This document shows positions 24,202-35,259 of a stretch of 64,000 bases of DNA, in pieces. Source of the stretch: Micromonospora sp. U21 (GTDB lineage Bacteria > Actinomycetota > Actinomycetes > Mycobacteriales > Micromonosporaceae); NCBI RefSeq assembly GCF_018070045.1, contig NZ_JAGPYK010000018.1:62001-126000 (forward strand). The letters run 5' to 3'. Each line of letters opens with the position of its first letter. Positions within the stretch are counted from its first letter, which is position 1. The notes beneath the pieces were generated by a model. It was not told the DNA's origin and ran no database searches. It saw nothing but the letters and a program-made list of their open reading frames with translations. Made by a program: the position numbers and the translations under genes.

Positions 24202-25148
24202 CCGAGGCCTGGCGACCGGACGACGAGGACGGGCGGCGCGGGGCCAGCGGGCCGGTGAAGGTCCGGGTGCCCGCCAAGGTCAACCTGCACCTCGGGGTGG
24301 GCCCGCTGCGCCGCGACGGCTATCACGAGCTGAACACCGTCTACCACGCGATCTCCATCTACGACGAGCTGACCGCCCGCCGGGGCGACACGCTCGCCCT
24401 GACCATGGAGGGCGAGGGCACCGGCGAGCTGGCGCTGGACGACACCAACCTGGTGATCCGCGCCGCGCACGCCCTGGCCGGGTACGCCGGGGTGCTGCCA
24501 CACGCCCGGCTGCACCTGCGCAAGCAGATCCCGCTCGCTGGCGGGCTGGCCGGCGGCAGCGCCGACGCGGCCGCCGCGCTGGTGGCCTGCGACGCGCTCT
24601 GGGGCACCGGGCTGTCCCGTGACGAGCTGGCCGGGATCGCCGCCGACCTCGGGTCCGACGTGCCGTTCCTGATCTACGGTGGCACCGCGCTGGGCACCGG
24701 CCGGGGTGAGGCGGTCAGCCCCGTGCTGGTCCGCCCCACTTCCTGGCACTGGGTCGTGGCCATCGCCGACGTGGGCCTGTCCACGCCGGCCGCCTACCGT
24801 GAGTTGGACCGGCTCCGCGACACCGGCACCGCCGGCGCACCGCTGGGCAGCACCGACGCGCTGCTGGGCGCGCTGCGCCAGCGCGACCCCCGGGTGCTCG
24901 CCGCCACGCTCGGCAACGATCTCCAGGATGCCGCGCTGGCCATGCGCCCGGCGCTGGCCGACACCCTGAAGGCCGGCGAGGGGGCGGGCGCGCTCGCCGG
25001 CATCGTCTCCGGCTCCGGCCCGACCTGTGTGTTCCTCGCCGCCGACGCGGCCCACGCCGAGCGGATCGCCGCTGAGCTGACCACCGGGGGTGTGTGCCGG
25101 GAGGCCCGGGTCGCGCACGGCCCGGTCGCCGGCGCTCGCGTCGGCTGA
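24198..25148 (+). CDS. ispE: 4-diphosphocytidyl-2-C-methyl-D-erythritol kinase
   Basis: A 316-aa GHMP kinase that phosphorylates CDP-methylerythritol in the MEP route to isoprenoids. Seen are the start VRVPAKVNLHLGVGPLRRDG, GYHELNTVYHAI, the ATP loop PLAGGLAGGSADAAAALVA and the C-terminal SGSGPTCVFL. The GTG overlaps the upstream stop (GTGA), indicating coupled translation with the Uma2 gene. Upstream rsmA completes the rsmA-ispE pair seen in most Actinobacteria. Confidence 0.95.
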   Translation: MTEAWRPDDEDGRRGASGPVKVRVPAKVNLHLGVGPLRRDGYHELNTVYHAISIYDELTARRGDTLALTMEGEGTGELALDDTNLVIRAAHALAGYAGVLPHARLHLRKQIPLAGGLAGGSADAAAALVACDALWGTGLSRDELAGIAADLGSDVPFLIYGGTALGTGRGEAVSPVLVRPTSWHWVVAIADVGLSTPAAYRELDRLRDTGTAGAPLGSTDALLGALRQRDPRVLAATLGNDLQDAALAMRPALADTLKAGEGAGALAGIVSGSGPTCVFLAADAAHAERIAAELTTGGVCREARVAHGPVAGARVG

Positions 25149-25282
25149 CCCCGGCGTACCAGCGGGCCGCCGCTGGGACCTGCGGGCGTGCGGCGCGGGC
25201 GACCGCGGGGTCCGCGTACCCTTGGGTCAGGCGTCCAGGTGCCCGCCGGCACCGGGACGCCTTGATCATGAAGGGTGGGAGC

Positions 25283-27088
<1,806 letters not shown>

Positions 27089-27111
27089 CCGGGCCGGGCG
27101 CGCCGGCCCGG
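27089..27111 (+). terminator. GC hairpin after the ABC-F gene
   Basis: CCGGGCCGG pairs with CCGGCCCGG around GCGCG, immediately after the stop codon. No T tract. Confidence 0.6.
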
Positions 27112-27190
27112 GGGCCGTGTGCGGCGTCACACCGCCACATGCGGGACAATCGTCCGCGACACCTCACCCCACGGCGTTGGAGACTCAGAC

Positions 27191-27646
27191 ATGGCCCACA
27201 CCCCCGTCAACCACCCCGCGCGGCCGATCTACCGGGCGATCGGCGGGCTGACCGGTCTGTACCTGGTGGTCTTCGGTGTGCTCGGCATCATCACGAGCGC
27301 CGGGACCGAGGTCCTCGCGCAGGACGACACCAAGGTCCTCGGCCAGGGCACCAACCTCGGCTTCTCGCTGCTCAGCGTGCTGCTCGGGCTCCTCGTGCTG
27401 GCTGGCACCGCGCTCGGCCGCAACATCGACGTGGCGATCAACCAGTGGCTGGCGTACGCCCTGATGGTGATCAGCCTGGCCGGCCTCGCGTTCATCCGGA
27501 CCGACGCCAACTTCTTCAACTTCAGCATCACCACCGTGATCGTGGTGATGAGCGCGGCCCTGGTGCTGCTCATGGTCGGCATGTACGGCAAGGTCGGCAC
27601 GGAAGAGGAGTCGGAGGCCTGGAAGAAGGCCCGCCTGGTCCTCTGA
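27191..27646 (+). CDS. DUF4383 membrane protein (copy 1)
   Basis: 151 aa with four membrane helices. It begins MAHTPVNHPARPIYRA, the N-terminal signature of DUF4383 proteins, and has the conserved FIRTDANFFNFS in the third loop before helix 4. The C-terminus is charged (GTEEESEAWKKAR). No enzymatic residue is apparent; the family function is unknown. A GGAG about 10 nt upstream supports the ATG. It is a tandem paralogue of the gene at 27853. Confidence 0.85.
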   Translation: MAHTPVNHPARPIYRAIGGLTGLYLVVFGVLGIITSAGTEVLAQDDTKVLGQGTNLGFSLLSVLLGLLVLAGTALGRNIDVAINQWLAYALMVISLAGLAFIRTDANFFNFSITTVIVVMSAALVLLMVGMYGKVGTEEESEAWKKARLVL

Positions 27647-27665
27647 TTCTGTTCCCGCTCTGGTG

Positions 27666-27739
27666 GGTTTTCGCCGGAGCCCGAGCTGCTCCGGGCGATC
27701 AGGCTTGATCCCTGCGCAGCTCGGGCTCCGGCGAAAACC
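27666..27739. repeat. 23-bp perfect inverted repeat
   Basis: GGTTTTCGCCGGAGCCCGAG and three following bases (27666-27688) recur as an exact inverted copy at 27717-27739, with a 28-nt loop. It lies between the two DUF4383 genes. Such a long perfect stem is a strong terminator in either direction, or the remains of a mobile or duplicated sequence. Confidence 0.75.
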
Positions 27740-27852
27740 TGACGTGGTCCGGCCTTTGGCGGACCTCCCGCATTTGTGGTTCCCCGGACATGCCCGGTTT
27801 CTCGGGCGACAATCCTCCTGAAACGGTCAATTCAGGTGGAGGGGATCAGGGC

Positions 27853-28332
27853 ATGGCGCACTTTCCGGTGAACCATCCGGCACGGCCGCTCTACCGGGTC
27901 CTCGCCGGCATGATCGGCGTCTACATCCTGGTCTTCGGCGTCTGGGGAGTCGCCCAGACGATCGGCGATCCGCTCTTCGATCGGGGCAGCAACTGGGTGC
28001 TGGGGCTGCGCACCAACCTGGCCTTCTCACTCGCCTCGGTGGTCTTCGGAGTCGTTCTGATCGTCGGGGCGTCCCGGCGCAGCAACCTCGGCCACTACAT
28101 GAACCTCACCGCCGGCGTGGTGTTCCTGCTGACCAGCATCCTGATGATGTCGGTGCTGCAGACCGATGCGAACTTCCTCAACTTCTCGATGTCGACCGTG
28201 GTCGTGTCGATGCTGTTCGGCCTGATCCTGCTCGGCACCGGCCTCTACGACAAGGTCGGCCCCGAGGACCACGCCGAGGCGGCACGGCGCAACCGCAGTC
28301 ACCCGGTGGCCGAGGTGCACACCCGCCGCTGA
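27853..28332 (+). CDS. DUF4383 membrane protein (copy 2)
   Basis: 159 aa, four predicted helices, starting MAHFPVNHPARPLYRV and carrying VLQTDANFLNFSMSTVV. It is clearly homologous along its length to the gene at 27191 and so a product of tandem duplication, though diverged in the first outer loop. GGTGGAGG precedes the ATG by about 9 nt. The tail is longer and basic (ARRNRSHPVAEVHTRR). Function unknown. Confidence 0.85.
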   Translation: MAHFPVNHPARPLYRVLAGMIGVYILVFGVWGVAQTIGDPLFDRGSNWVLGLRTNLAFSLASVVFGVVLIVGASRRSNLGHYMNLTAGVVFLLTSILMMSVLQTDANFLNFSMSTVVVSMLFGLILLGTGLYDKVGPEDHAEAARRNRSHPVAEVHTRR

Positions 28333-28338
28333 CCGCGG

Positions 28339-29019
28339 TCAGCGGCGGCGGGCCGTGATCAGTGTCGGCTTCGCCTCCAGGTGGGACAACCCGTTCCAGG
28401 CCAGGTTGACCAGGTGCGCCGCCACCGTCTCCTTGCGCGGCTTGCGCACCTCCAGCCACCAGCGGCCGGTCAGCGCCACCATGCCCACCAGCGCCTGCGA
28501 GTACAGCTCGGCCAGCTTCGGGTCGTAGCCGCGGCTCTTGAACTCGGCGCCCAGGATGTGCTCGACCTGGTGTGCCACGTCGTTCATCACGCTGATGAAG
28601 TTGCCCGTCCCGGACATCACCGGCGACTCGCGGACCAGCACCCGGAACCCGCTGGTCTCCTCCTCGATGTAGCCCAGCAGGGCCATCGCCGCCTGCTCGA
28701 GCAACTCCCGCGGGTGCCCGGCGGTCAGCGCCGTGGTGATCCGGTCCAGCAGCGCCCGGACCTCCCGGTCCACCACCACCGCGTAGAGCCCCTCCTTGCC
28801 GCCGAAGTGCTCGTACACCACCGGCTTGGAGACCTTGGCGCGGGACGCCACCTCCTCGATGGAGGTGGCGTCGAAACCGCGCTCGGCGAAGAGCTGCCGG
28901 CCGATCGCGATCAGCTGCTCCCGCCGCTGGGTCGCTGACATGCGAACCCGGGAAGTGGGTTTGGGTGGTGGAGCCGGCGCCGCACGCCGGCCACCCGTTC
29001 CGTCGGTGAGCTCAGGCAT
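28339..29019 (-). CDS. TetR/AcrR-family transcriptional regulator
   Basis: 226 aa. The N-terminal HTH is seen in RREQLIAIGRQLFAERGFDA, TSIEEVASRAKVSKPVVYEHF and GGKEGLYAVVVDREV; the rest is the helical ligand-binding and dimerisation domain. The ATG at 29019 has GAGGCGGCGAC just before it; the longer frame adds a start without ribosome-binding site. It lies downstream of a fatty acid desaturase on the same strand, with 224 bp between the two coding regions. TetR regulators near desaturases often control them, and palindromes at the desaturase promoter fit that idea, but the link is inferred. Confidence 0.88.
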   Translation of the reverse strand: MPELTDGTGGRRAAPAPPPKPTSRVRMSATQRREQLIAIGRQLFAERGFDATSIEEVASRAKVSKPVVYEHFGGKEGLYAVVVDREVRALLDRITTALTAGHPRELLEQAAMALLGYIEEETSGFRVLVRESPVMSGTGNFISVMNDVAHQVEHILGAEFKSRGYDPKLAELYSQALVGMVALTGRWWLEVRKPRKETVAAHLVNLAWNGLSHLEAKPTLITARRR

Positions 29020-29243
29020 GTCGCCGCCTCGCTGGCGCTCGGTGACGCCCTGCCGTGGGATGGTGCCTCCGCTGTGCCCGTTCACGTCGTCGCCTCACTG
29101 GCGGGCGGTCGGACCGCCCAGCCGCGCCGTCCGACCGTACCCGGATCGGGCCCGGCCCCCCGTCCGCCGAGCCGTCCGGTCCCCCCGCGTCGCTCGATCA
29201 CCCAGCCATCCTGCCAGGCGGCCTCCCGGAGCACCGCCCGCTT

Positions 29244-30209
29244 TTACCGGGGTGCGACCGGCTTCACCAGCTTTGCCGCGAGGCGCTCCGGCTTCGGCCA
29301 GCGCACCTGCGACGCCGCGCCGGTCCTCTCGAACAGCCAGATCACCCGGGCGGAGATGTCCACCTGACCACGCAGCACGCCGTGCCGGGCGCTGGTCGGG
29401 TCGGCGTGGTGCAGGTTGTGCCAGCTCTCCCCGAACGACAGGATCGCCAGCGGCCAGAAGTTCGACGCCCGGTCGCCCTGGCGCATGGCGAACGGGCGCT
29501 CGCCGTAGACGTGGCAGACCGAGTTGATCGCCCAGGTCACGTGGTGCAGCAGGCCGATCCGGACCAGCCCGGCCCAGAAGAACGCGGTCAGCGCGCCCTG
29601 CCAGGACCAGGTCACCAGGCCTCCGACCAGCGCCGGGCCGAGCAGCGAGATGGCCACCAGCATCGGGAAGAGCCGGTCCACCCGGCGGATGTCGTGGTCG
29701 GCGAGCAGGTCGGGGGCGAACCGCTCGCGGTTGGACAGTTCGCGCCGGAACAACCAGCCGACGTGCGCGTGGAACAGGCCCCGGGTCAGTGCCCACAGGC
29801 TGGTGCCGAAGCGCCACGGCGAGTGCGGGTCACCCTCGAGGTCGGAGAAGGCGTGGTGCCGCCGGTGGTCGGCCACCCACTGGATGATCTCGCCCTGCAC
29901 CGCCAGCGAACCCGCGACCGCCAACGTCACCCGCAGCCACCGCTTGGCCTTGAACGAGCCGTGCGTGAAGTAGCGGTGGAAGCCGACCGTGATGCCGAGC
30001 CCGGAGACCACGTACCAGACCAGGCCGATGACGATGTCGGTCCAGCCCAGCCAGCCGCCCCACGCCACCGGCACGGCGACCAGCAGGGCGACGAAGGGGA
30101 TCACGACGAAGGCCCAGAGGGCGACCAGGATCCCGGGGGTCTGGCTGCCGTCGGTGAGGGGTTTCGGGCCGGGCCCGGCGGTGTCGGGTTCGAGCAGAGC
30201 GGTGGACAT
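29244..30209 (-). CDS. Membrane acyl-CoA/acyl-lipid desaturase
   Basis: 321 aa, four or more membrane helices, with the three histidine boxes of membrane di-iron desaturases: H78-RYFT-H83, H115-RR-H118-H119 and H264-NL-H267-H268. These bind the iron pair that, with O2 and an electron donor, introduces a cis double bond, most often at carbon 9 (DesA3/stearoyl-CoA type). It would tune membrane fluidity. The donor protein is not encoded nearby. Palindromic sites cover its promoter. Confidence 0.92.
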   Translation of the reverse strand: MSTALLEPDTAGPGPKPLTDGSQTPGILVALWAFVVIPFVALLVAVPVAWGGWLGWTDIVIGLVWYVVSGLGITVGFHRYFTHGSFKAKRWLRVTLAVAGSLAVQGEIIQWVADHRRHHAFSDLEGDPHSPWRFGTSLWALTRGLFHAHVGWLFRRELSNRERFAPDLLADHDIRRVDRLFPMLVAISLLGPALVGGLVTWSWQGALTAFFWAGLVRIGLLHHVTWAINSVCHVYGERPFAMRQGDRASNFWPLAILSFGESWHNLHHADPTSARHGVLRGQVDISARVIWLFERTGAASQVRWPKPERLAAKLVKPVAPR

Positions 30210-30241
30210 GGCACCTCGCAGAGGGGACGGGAACGATCACG

Positions 30242-30278
30242 AAGCTACGCCTACGTCACCGTAACTTACGGCACCGTA
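30242..30278 (-). promoter_or_regulatory. Desaturase promoter with palindromic operators
   Basis: CCGTAACTTACGG (30259-30271) is a perfect 13-bp palindrome. It overlaps TACGG-CA-CCGTA (30267-30278), a second inverted repeat. On the minus strand a TAGCTT (30242-30247) could be the -10, so the palindromes cover the spacer and -35 region. This arrangement suits a repressor of TetR type. Confidence 0.55.
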
Positions 30279-30303
30279 GATCGCACGGCGAAGTTTCCGA
30301 AAG

Positions 30304-30672
30304 CCCTTGCAGAACCCTGCTGAGACGCAGGTCAGAGCCTTGATCGGGGGTGCGGTCGGCGGCACGTTCGGCCCGCACGGCGGGGTTGGCGCGGCGCTGC
30401 GGATCGCGCTGCGCAGCCGGGCGGCATCGAGGCTCGGCGGTGCGCCGAACTGGCGGCGGTACTCCCGACCGAACGCGCAGAACATCGACGTCGCCGGCGG
30501 GTCCAACCTCTGGTCGTCGCGTCCCTGACCTTCGGACGGCCCGCCCGGCCGTCGACCGGCGGGGCGCCGGCCGCTCGGGCATGGCGGAATGAGCGCTGGC
30601 GTCCGGCGGCCGGGGCGCTAAGGTGTAGCGGCGGGATCCCCATCCCCGGATGTGACGCGCTTGCGTCGCTGA
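30304..30672. other. Gene-poor region before tRNA-Gln
   Basis: No complete gene is supported. A plus-strand frame at 30307-30528 lacks motifs. The minus strand keeps a short AraC-like remnant. The 30540-30660 part is GC-rich intergenic sequence without clear signals. Confidence 0.5.
30405..30506 (-). pseudogene. AraC-type HTH remnant
   Basis: The reading FGREYRRQFGAPPSLDAARL resembles the end of AraC-family HTH domains (F-S-R-x-F-R-R-x-F-G-x-P-P-S). Only about 30 residues match and both sides decay, so it would be a fossil. A chance resemblance is possible. Confidence 0.3.
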
Positions 30673-30744
30673 TCGGCCGTGGTGTAATTGGCAACACCCG
30701 GGTCTTTGGTACCCGTGTTTCAGGTTCGAACCCTGGCGGCCGAG
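30673..30744 (+). tRNA. tRNA-Gln (TTG)
   Basis: The acceptor stem TCGGCCG/CGGCCGA closes with T1:A72. The anticodon arm is CGGGT-CTTTGGT-ACCCG with anticodon TTG (reads CAA). The T loop is TTCGAAC and the discriminator is G. CCA is not encoded. It lies directly upstream of glmU, as in other Actinobacteria. Confidence 0.95.
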
Positions 30745-30807
30745 CTGCCCCCTAAGTCTGGTTTGGGTTGCAGTGGGGTAAGGCGGAGACGTCCCGGGCC
30801 CCGCGGT

Positions 30808-30813
30808 TAGCAT
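30808..30813 (+). promoter_or_regulatory. -10 box of glmU
   Basis: TAGCAT, 39 nt before the GTG start, which itself has GGGAG at 7-8 nt. Confidence 0.45.
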
Positions 30814-30852
30814 GACCGCGAGAGTGTCCGCCGTCCCGACGGGAGCCACATC

Positions 30853-32385
30853 GTGCCCCAGCCCCACCTTCGTACCGTCGTCGTGCTCGCCGCCGGTGAG
30901 GGCAAGCGGATGAAGTCGACACTGCCCAAGGTCCTGCACCCCCTGCTCGGCCGGACCCTGCTCGGTCACGTGCTGAGCGCGGCCGCGCCGCTGGCCGCGG
31001 ACCGCACCGTCGTGGTGGTGGGGCACGGCGCCGACCAGGTCCGGGGACACCTGAGCGAGGTCGCCCCGGACGCCACACCGGTGCTCCAGGCCGAGCAGCT
31101 CGGCACCGGGCACGCCGTCCGCATCGCGCTGGACGCCGTGCCGGAGGGCGCCGGCACGGTCGTGGTGATCAACGGGGACGTGCCGCTGCTGCGCCCGGAG
31201 ACGGTGGGCGCGCTGGTGGCCGCGCACGAGGAGGCCGCCGCGGCGGCCACCGTGCTGGCCGCCGAGGTGCCCGACCCGACCGGGCTCGGGCGGATCGTCC
31301 GGGACGCCGACGGCCGGCTGGAGCAGATCGTCGAGGAGCGGGACGCCGACGCGACGCAGCGCGCGATCCGGGAGATCAACGCCGGCATCTACGCGTTCGA
31401 CGCGGTGCGGCTGCGCGCTGCGCTGGGCAAGCTCTCCACGGACAACGACCAGGGTGAGGAGTACCTGACCGACGTCTTCGGCCTGCTCCGCTCGGCCGGC
31501 GAGCCGGTCGCGGTGCACGTGGCCGTCGACCACGTCGAGACGCTGGGCTGCAACGACCGGGTGGAGCTGGCGACGCTGCGCCGGCTGCTACGCGACCGGA
31601 TCAACGAGGCGTGGATGCGCACCGGCGTGAGCCTGCTGGACCCGGCGACCACCTGGATCGACGTGACGGTGGCGGTGGACCGCGACGCGGTGATCGACCA
31701 GAACACCCAGCTGTGCGGCGGTACGGTGGTCGGGGCGGGCGCGCAGATCGGCCCGGACGTGACGCTGGTCGACACGATCGTCGGTCCCGGCGCGTCGGTG
31801 GTGCGCAGTCACGCGGTGGGCGCGGAGGTGGGCGCGGGTGCCAGCGTCGGGCCGTACGCGTACCTGCGGCCGGCGGCGCGGCTGGCCGACAAGGCGAAGA
31901 TCGGCACGTTCGTCGAGGTGAAGAACTCCCAGATCGGCGCCGGCTCCAAGGTGCCGCACCTGACGTACGTGGGTGACGCGACGATCGGCGAGCAGAGCAA
32001 CATCGGCGCGGCGTCGGTCTTCGTGAACTACGACGGTGTGAACAAGCACCGGACGGTCATCGGCAGCCACGCCCGGACGGGGGCGGACAACATGTTCGTG
32101 GCGCCGGTCGAGGTGGGCGACGGCGCGTACACGGCGGCCGGCTCGGTCATCGTGGACGACGTGCCGCCGGGGGCGATGGGTGTCGCCCGGGCACGCCAGC
32201 GCAACATCGAGGGCTGGGTGGTGAAGCGGCGGGCCGGCACGGCCGCGGCGGAGGCCGCGCAGCGCGCCCGCGACGCTGAGGGTGCGTCGGACGGGGTCGG
32301 CGCCGCAAGCGACAGTGAGGCAATGCACGGGCAGGCCGAGACGGTGGGCGGCGGCTCCGGCGCGGGAGATACTGCAACCGAATAG
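30853..32385 (+). CDS. glmU: Bifunctional GlcNAc-1-P uridyltransferase/acetyltransferase
   Basis: 510 aa. It acetylates glucosamine-1-phosphate and then makes UDP-GlcNAc for peptidoglycan. The N-terminal uridyltransferase domain has [21 protein letters not shown] and the metal-binding NGDVPLL. The C-terminal left-handed beta-helix begins at about residue 255 with hexapeptide repeats and includes [22 protein letters not shown]. An Ala/Asp-rich tail of about 50 residues follows and is probably disordered. It is followed by prs, as is usual in this group. Confidence 0.96.
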   Translation: MPQPHLRTVVVLAAGEGKRMKSTLPKVLHPLLGRTLLGHVLSAAAPLAADRTVVVVGHGADQVRGHLSEVAPDATPVLQAEQLGTGHAVRIALDAVPEGAGTVVVINGDVPLLRPETVGALVAAHEEAAAAATVLAAEVPDPTGLGRIVRDADGRLEQIVEERDADATQRAIREINAGIYAFDAVRLRAALGKLSTDNDQGEEYLTDVFGLLRSAGEPVAVHVAVDHVETLGCNDRVELATLRRLLRDRINEAWMRTGVSLLDPATTWIDVTVAVDRDAVIDQNTQLCGGTVVGAGAQIGPDVTLVDTIVGPGASVVRSHAVGAEVGAGASVGPYAYLRPAARLADKAKIGTFVEVKNSQIGAGSKVPHLTYVGDATIGEQSNIGAASVFVNYDGVNKHRTVIGSHARTGADNMFVAPVEVGDGAYTAAGSVIVDDVPPGAMGVARARQRNIEGWVVKRRAGTAAAEAAQRARDAEGASDGVGAASDSEAMHGQAETVGGGSGAGDTATE

Positions 32386-32442
32386 TCCCCGACCCACCAC
32401 CACCGGGCCGGGTACCACCGAGAAACGGGAGCAGACGGGCCC

Positions 32443-33423
32443 ATGGGCAGCATCGTCGCCGAAAACCGCAAAAGCCTGATGCTCTTCTCCGGACGTGGCT
32501 TTCCGGAGCTGGCCAAGGAGATCGGCGAGGTGCTCGGCGTCGCGCCGACGCCGGCCGACGCGTACGAGTTCGCCAACGGCGAGATCTTCGTACGGTTCAA
32601 GGACTCGGTGCGTGGTTCGGACGCCTTCGTGGTGCAGTCCGTGACGCACGGGGTGAACACCTGGGTCATGGAGACCCTGATCATGGTGGACGCGCTGAAG
32701 CGGGGGTCGGCCAAGCGGATCACCGTGGTGCTGCCGTTCTACCCGTACGCGCGGCAGGACAAGAAGCACCGGGGTCGCGAGCCGATCTCGGCCCGGCTGG
32801 TGGCGGACCTGCTGAAGACGGCCGGCGCCAACCGGATCCTCACCGTCGACCTGCACACCGCGCAGATCCAGGGCTTCTTCGACGGTCCGGTCGACCACCT
32901 CTTCGCGATGGACATCCTCGCCGAGTACGTGGAGCACAAGTACGCGGGTCGGCCGATGACCGTGGTGGCGCCGGATTCGGGCCGGGTGCGGGTGGCCGAG
33001 CGGTGGACCGACCGGCTGGGCGGCTGCCCGCTGGCGTTCATCCACAAGACCCGTGACCCGATGAAGCCGAACCAGGTCGTGGCGAACCGGGTGGTCGGTG
33101 AGGTCGAGGGTCGGGTCTGCCTGATCGTCGACGACATGATCGACACCGGTGGCACGATCGCCCGGGCGGCGGACATCCTCAAGGAGTCGGGCGCGGCGGA
33201 GATCGTGGTGGCCTCGACCCACGCGCTGCTGTCCGACCCGGCGACCGAGCGGCTGAAGAACAGCCCGATCAGCGAGATCGTGGTGACCAACACGCTGCCG
33301 TTGCCGCCGGAGAAGCAGCTGGACAAGTTGACCGTGCTGTCGATCGCGCCGCTGCTCGCCCGGGCGATCCGGGAGGTCTTCGACGACGGTTCGGTGACCA
33401 CCCTGTTCGGTGGGCTGAGCTGA
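32443..33423 (+). CDS. prs: Ribose-phosphate pyrophosphokinase
   Basis: 326 aa. It makes PRPP from ribose-5-phosphate and ATP for nucleotides, His, Trp and, in Actinobacteria, decaprenylphosphoryl arabinose. The flexible loop and active-site region read YPYARQDKKHRGREPISARL, and the PRPP-binding loop is CLIVDDMIDTGGTIARAADI. A 57-nt gap separates it from glmU, so the two are probably co-transcribed. A hairpin after the stop ends the unit. Confidence 0.97.
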   Translation: MGSIVAENRKSLMLFSGRGFPELAKEIGEVLGVAPTPADAYEFANGEIFVRFKDSVRGSDAFVVQSVTHGVNTWVMETLIMVDALKRGSAKRITVVLPFYPYARQDKKHRGREPISARLVADLLKTAGANRILTVDLHTAQIQGFFDGPVDHLFAMDILAEYVEHKYAGRPMTVVAPDSGRVRVAERWTDRLGGCPLAFIHKTRDPMKPNQVVANRVVGEVEGRVCLIVDDMIDTGGTIARAADILKESGAAEIVVASTHALLSDPATERLKNSPISEIVVTNTLPLPPEKQLDKLTVLSIAPLLARAIREVFDDGSVTTLFGGLS

Positions 33424-33445
33424 GCGTCGCGCTGCGGTGAGGCCC

Positions 33446-33475
33446 GTTCCCGCCGGCTGGGACGCCGGCGGGAAC
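33446..33475 (+). terminator. Terminator hairpin after prs
   Basis: GTTCCCGCCGGC pairs perfectly with GCCGGCGGGAAC around TGGGAC. No T tract. Confidence 0.7.
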
Positions 33476-33561
33476 GCGCCCGACCGGCGTCGGTCGCGCG
33501 GCCGGCGCGCCGGTGGGAGCGGTGACCTGGGGACTGCCGGGAACCTCGGAATCCGCTCGGG

Positions 33562-33742
33562 TAGACTGGTGCGGTTGCCACGGCGAGGGTGCCCGGCGGG
33601 CCGCTGAATAGCGCCGCACGGAGGCACCGTCATCGACGCGGTGCTCCGGGCAGTCGTTCATGACGCATGAGCCCCAGCGAGCCCCTCGCCCCAGCACCGC
33701 AAGACGACAAGCCGCCGCAGCGAAAGCATCAGGAGTTTCCCC
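33562..33742 (+). promoter_or_regulatory. rplY promoter and long structured leader
   Basis: TAGACT (33562-33567) is a good -10 box. The implied transcript has about 170 nt before the rplY start, with possible stems such as GCACCG/CGGTGC near 33628. Ribosomal protein genes often carry autoregulatory leaders; that role is suggested, not shown. No gene is seen in 33476-33742. Confidence 0.45.
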
Positions 33743-34441
33743 GTGTCCGAGGTAAAGATCAGCGCCGAGCCCCGTACCGAGTTCGGCAAGGGTGGTGCCC
33801 GTCGTACCCGCCGGGCCGGCAAGGTGCCCGCCGTGCTGTACGGCCACGGCGAGAAGCCCAAGCACATCGCGCTGCCGTCCCGGGAGTTCGCCGCGGCGAT
33901 CCGCAAGGGTGGCGCCAACCAGCTCTTCGCGATCGACATCACCGACGGCACCCAGGTGCTGGCGCTGCCGAAGGCGATCCAGCGTGACCCGATCCGCGAC
34001 ACCTTCGAGCACGTTGACCTCATCCTGGTCCGCCGGGGCGAGAAGGTCACCGTCGAGGTCCCGATCCAGCTGACCGGCGAGGCCGCACGGGACACCCTGA
34101 TCGTGCACGACCACGACACCCTCTCGGTGACCGCCGACGCCACCAAGGTGCCGGACCACCTCGAGGCGTCGATCGAGGGCCTGGAGGCGGGCTCCCAGGT
34201 GACCGCCGGCGACGTGCAGCTGCCGGCCGGTGTCGAGCTGGCCGTCGACCCGGAGCTGACGGTCGCCGCGGTGACCGCCGCGCCGACCGCCGAGCAGCTC
34301 GAGGCGACGCTGCCCGAGGTCGAGGAGGCCACCGAGGAGGCCGAGGCCGAGGTCGGCGAGGTCACCGAGGGCTCCGAGGGTGCGGACGCCGCCCCGACCG
34401 CCGAGGGCGGGGAGAACAACGAGGCGCGCACCGAGGCCTGA
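33743..34441 (+). CDS. rplY: 50S ribosomal protein L25/general stress protein Ctc
   Basis: 232 aa, the long two-domain form of L25 (TL5/Ctc), which binds 5S rRNA. The N-terminal L25 domain reads [39 protein letters not shown], and the TL5 C-terminal domain [17 protein letters not shown] to about residue 185. The remaining ~45 residues are Glu/Ala-rich acid tail. It is followed by pth, a pairing kept from mycobacteria to streptomycetes. Confidence 0.95.
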   Translation: MSEVKISAEPRTEFGKGGARRTRRAGKVPAVLYGHGEKPKHIALPSREFAAAIRKGGANQLFAIDITDGTQVLALPKAIQRDPIRDTFEHVDLILVRRGEKVTVEVPIQLTGEAARDTLIVHDHDTLSVTADATKVPDHLEASIEGLEAGSQVTAGDVQLPAGVELAVDPELTVAAVTAAPTAEQLEATLPEVEEATEEAEAEVGEVTEGSEGADAAPTAEGGENNEARTEA

Positions 34442-34457
34442 TCGGTTCGTACTGTGC

Positions 34458-34491
34458 GGCAGGCGTCCCCGAGGGTTCGGGGGCGCCTGCC
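34458..34491 (+). terminator. Hairpin between rplY and pth
   Basis: GGCAGGCGTCCCCGA pairs with TCGGGGGCGCCTGCC around GGGT. It may attenuate read-through from rplY into pth. Confidence 0.6.
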
Positions 34492-34535
34492 GTCGTATCG
34501 GGAGTCGGTGGGACGGACGTCGGGAGGGGCGGGTC

Positions 34536-35126
34536 GTGACGGACGAGGCGGGGCCGTGGCTGGTGGTCGGCCTGGGAAACCCGGGTCGGGAGTACGCCGG
34601 GAACCGGCACAACGTCGGGTTCATGGTGGCCGATCTGCTGGCCGGGCGGGTCGGCGCGCGGTTCGGCCGGCACAAGCGGGCGGTCGCCGAGGTGGCCGAG
34701 GGGCGACTGGGCTTCGGCGGGCCGAAGCTGGTGCTGGCGAAGCCGCTGACGTACATGAATCTCTCCGGCGGGCCGGTGGCGGCGCTGGCGCAGTTCTACA
34801 AGGTGCCGCCGGCGCAGGTGATCGCACTGCACGACGAGCTGGACATCGGGTACGGCCAGGTGCGGGTCAAGTGCGGTGGCGGCGAGGGTGGGCACAACGG
34901 CCTGCGCTCGATGTCGAAGTCGCTGGGCACCAGGGAGTACATCCGGGTGCGGTTCGGCGTCGGCCGGCCGCCCGGGCGGCAGGACCCGGCGGACTACGTA
35001 CTGTCGGATTTCGGCGCGGCGGAGCGCAAGGAGCTGGATTTCCTGGTGGACCGGGCTGCCGACGTGGTGGAGTCGGTGATCGTCAAGGGCGTGGAGCCGA
35101 CGCAGAACCTCTACCACGGCGGTTGA
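34536..35126 (+). CDS. pth: Peptidyl-tRNA hydrolase
   Basis: 196 aa. It frees peptides from prematurely released peptidyl-tRNA. The active-site residues are in place: [20 protein letters not shown] with catalytic H25, [25 protein letters not shown] with the Asp, and GGHNGLRSM. The GTG at 34536 has GGGAGGGGC upstream; the frame is open further but without a start. Confidence 0.96.
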   Translation: MTDEAGPWLVVGLGNPGREYAGNRHNVGFMVADLLAGRVGARFGRHKRAVAEVAEGRLGFGGPKLVLAKPLTYMNLSGGPVAALAQFYKVPPAQVIALHDELDIGYGQVRVKCGGGEGGHNGLRSMSKSLGTREYIRVRFGVGRPPGRQDPADYVLSDFGAAERKELDFLVDRAADVVESVIVKGVEPTQNLYHGG

Positions 35127-35259
35127 GCCGGGCGGGGCGTACCGGGTCGGGGTTGGCCGGCCGGTAGTCTGCGCCTTTCGGCGTGCCGCGACCGGCGACG
35201 CGGGTCGCGGTGTGGCGATCCGGGTGGGTACGGGTCGCGGCGAGGCGACGGGAGTGGCA

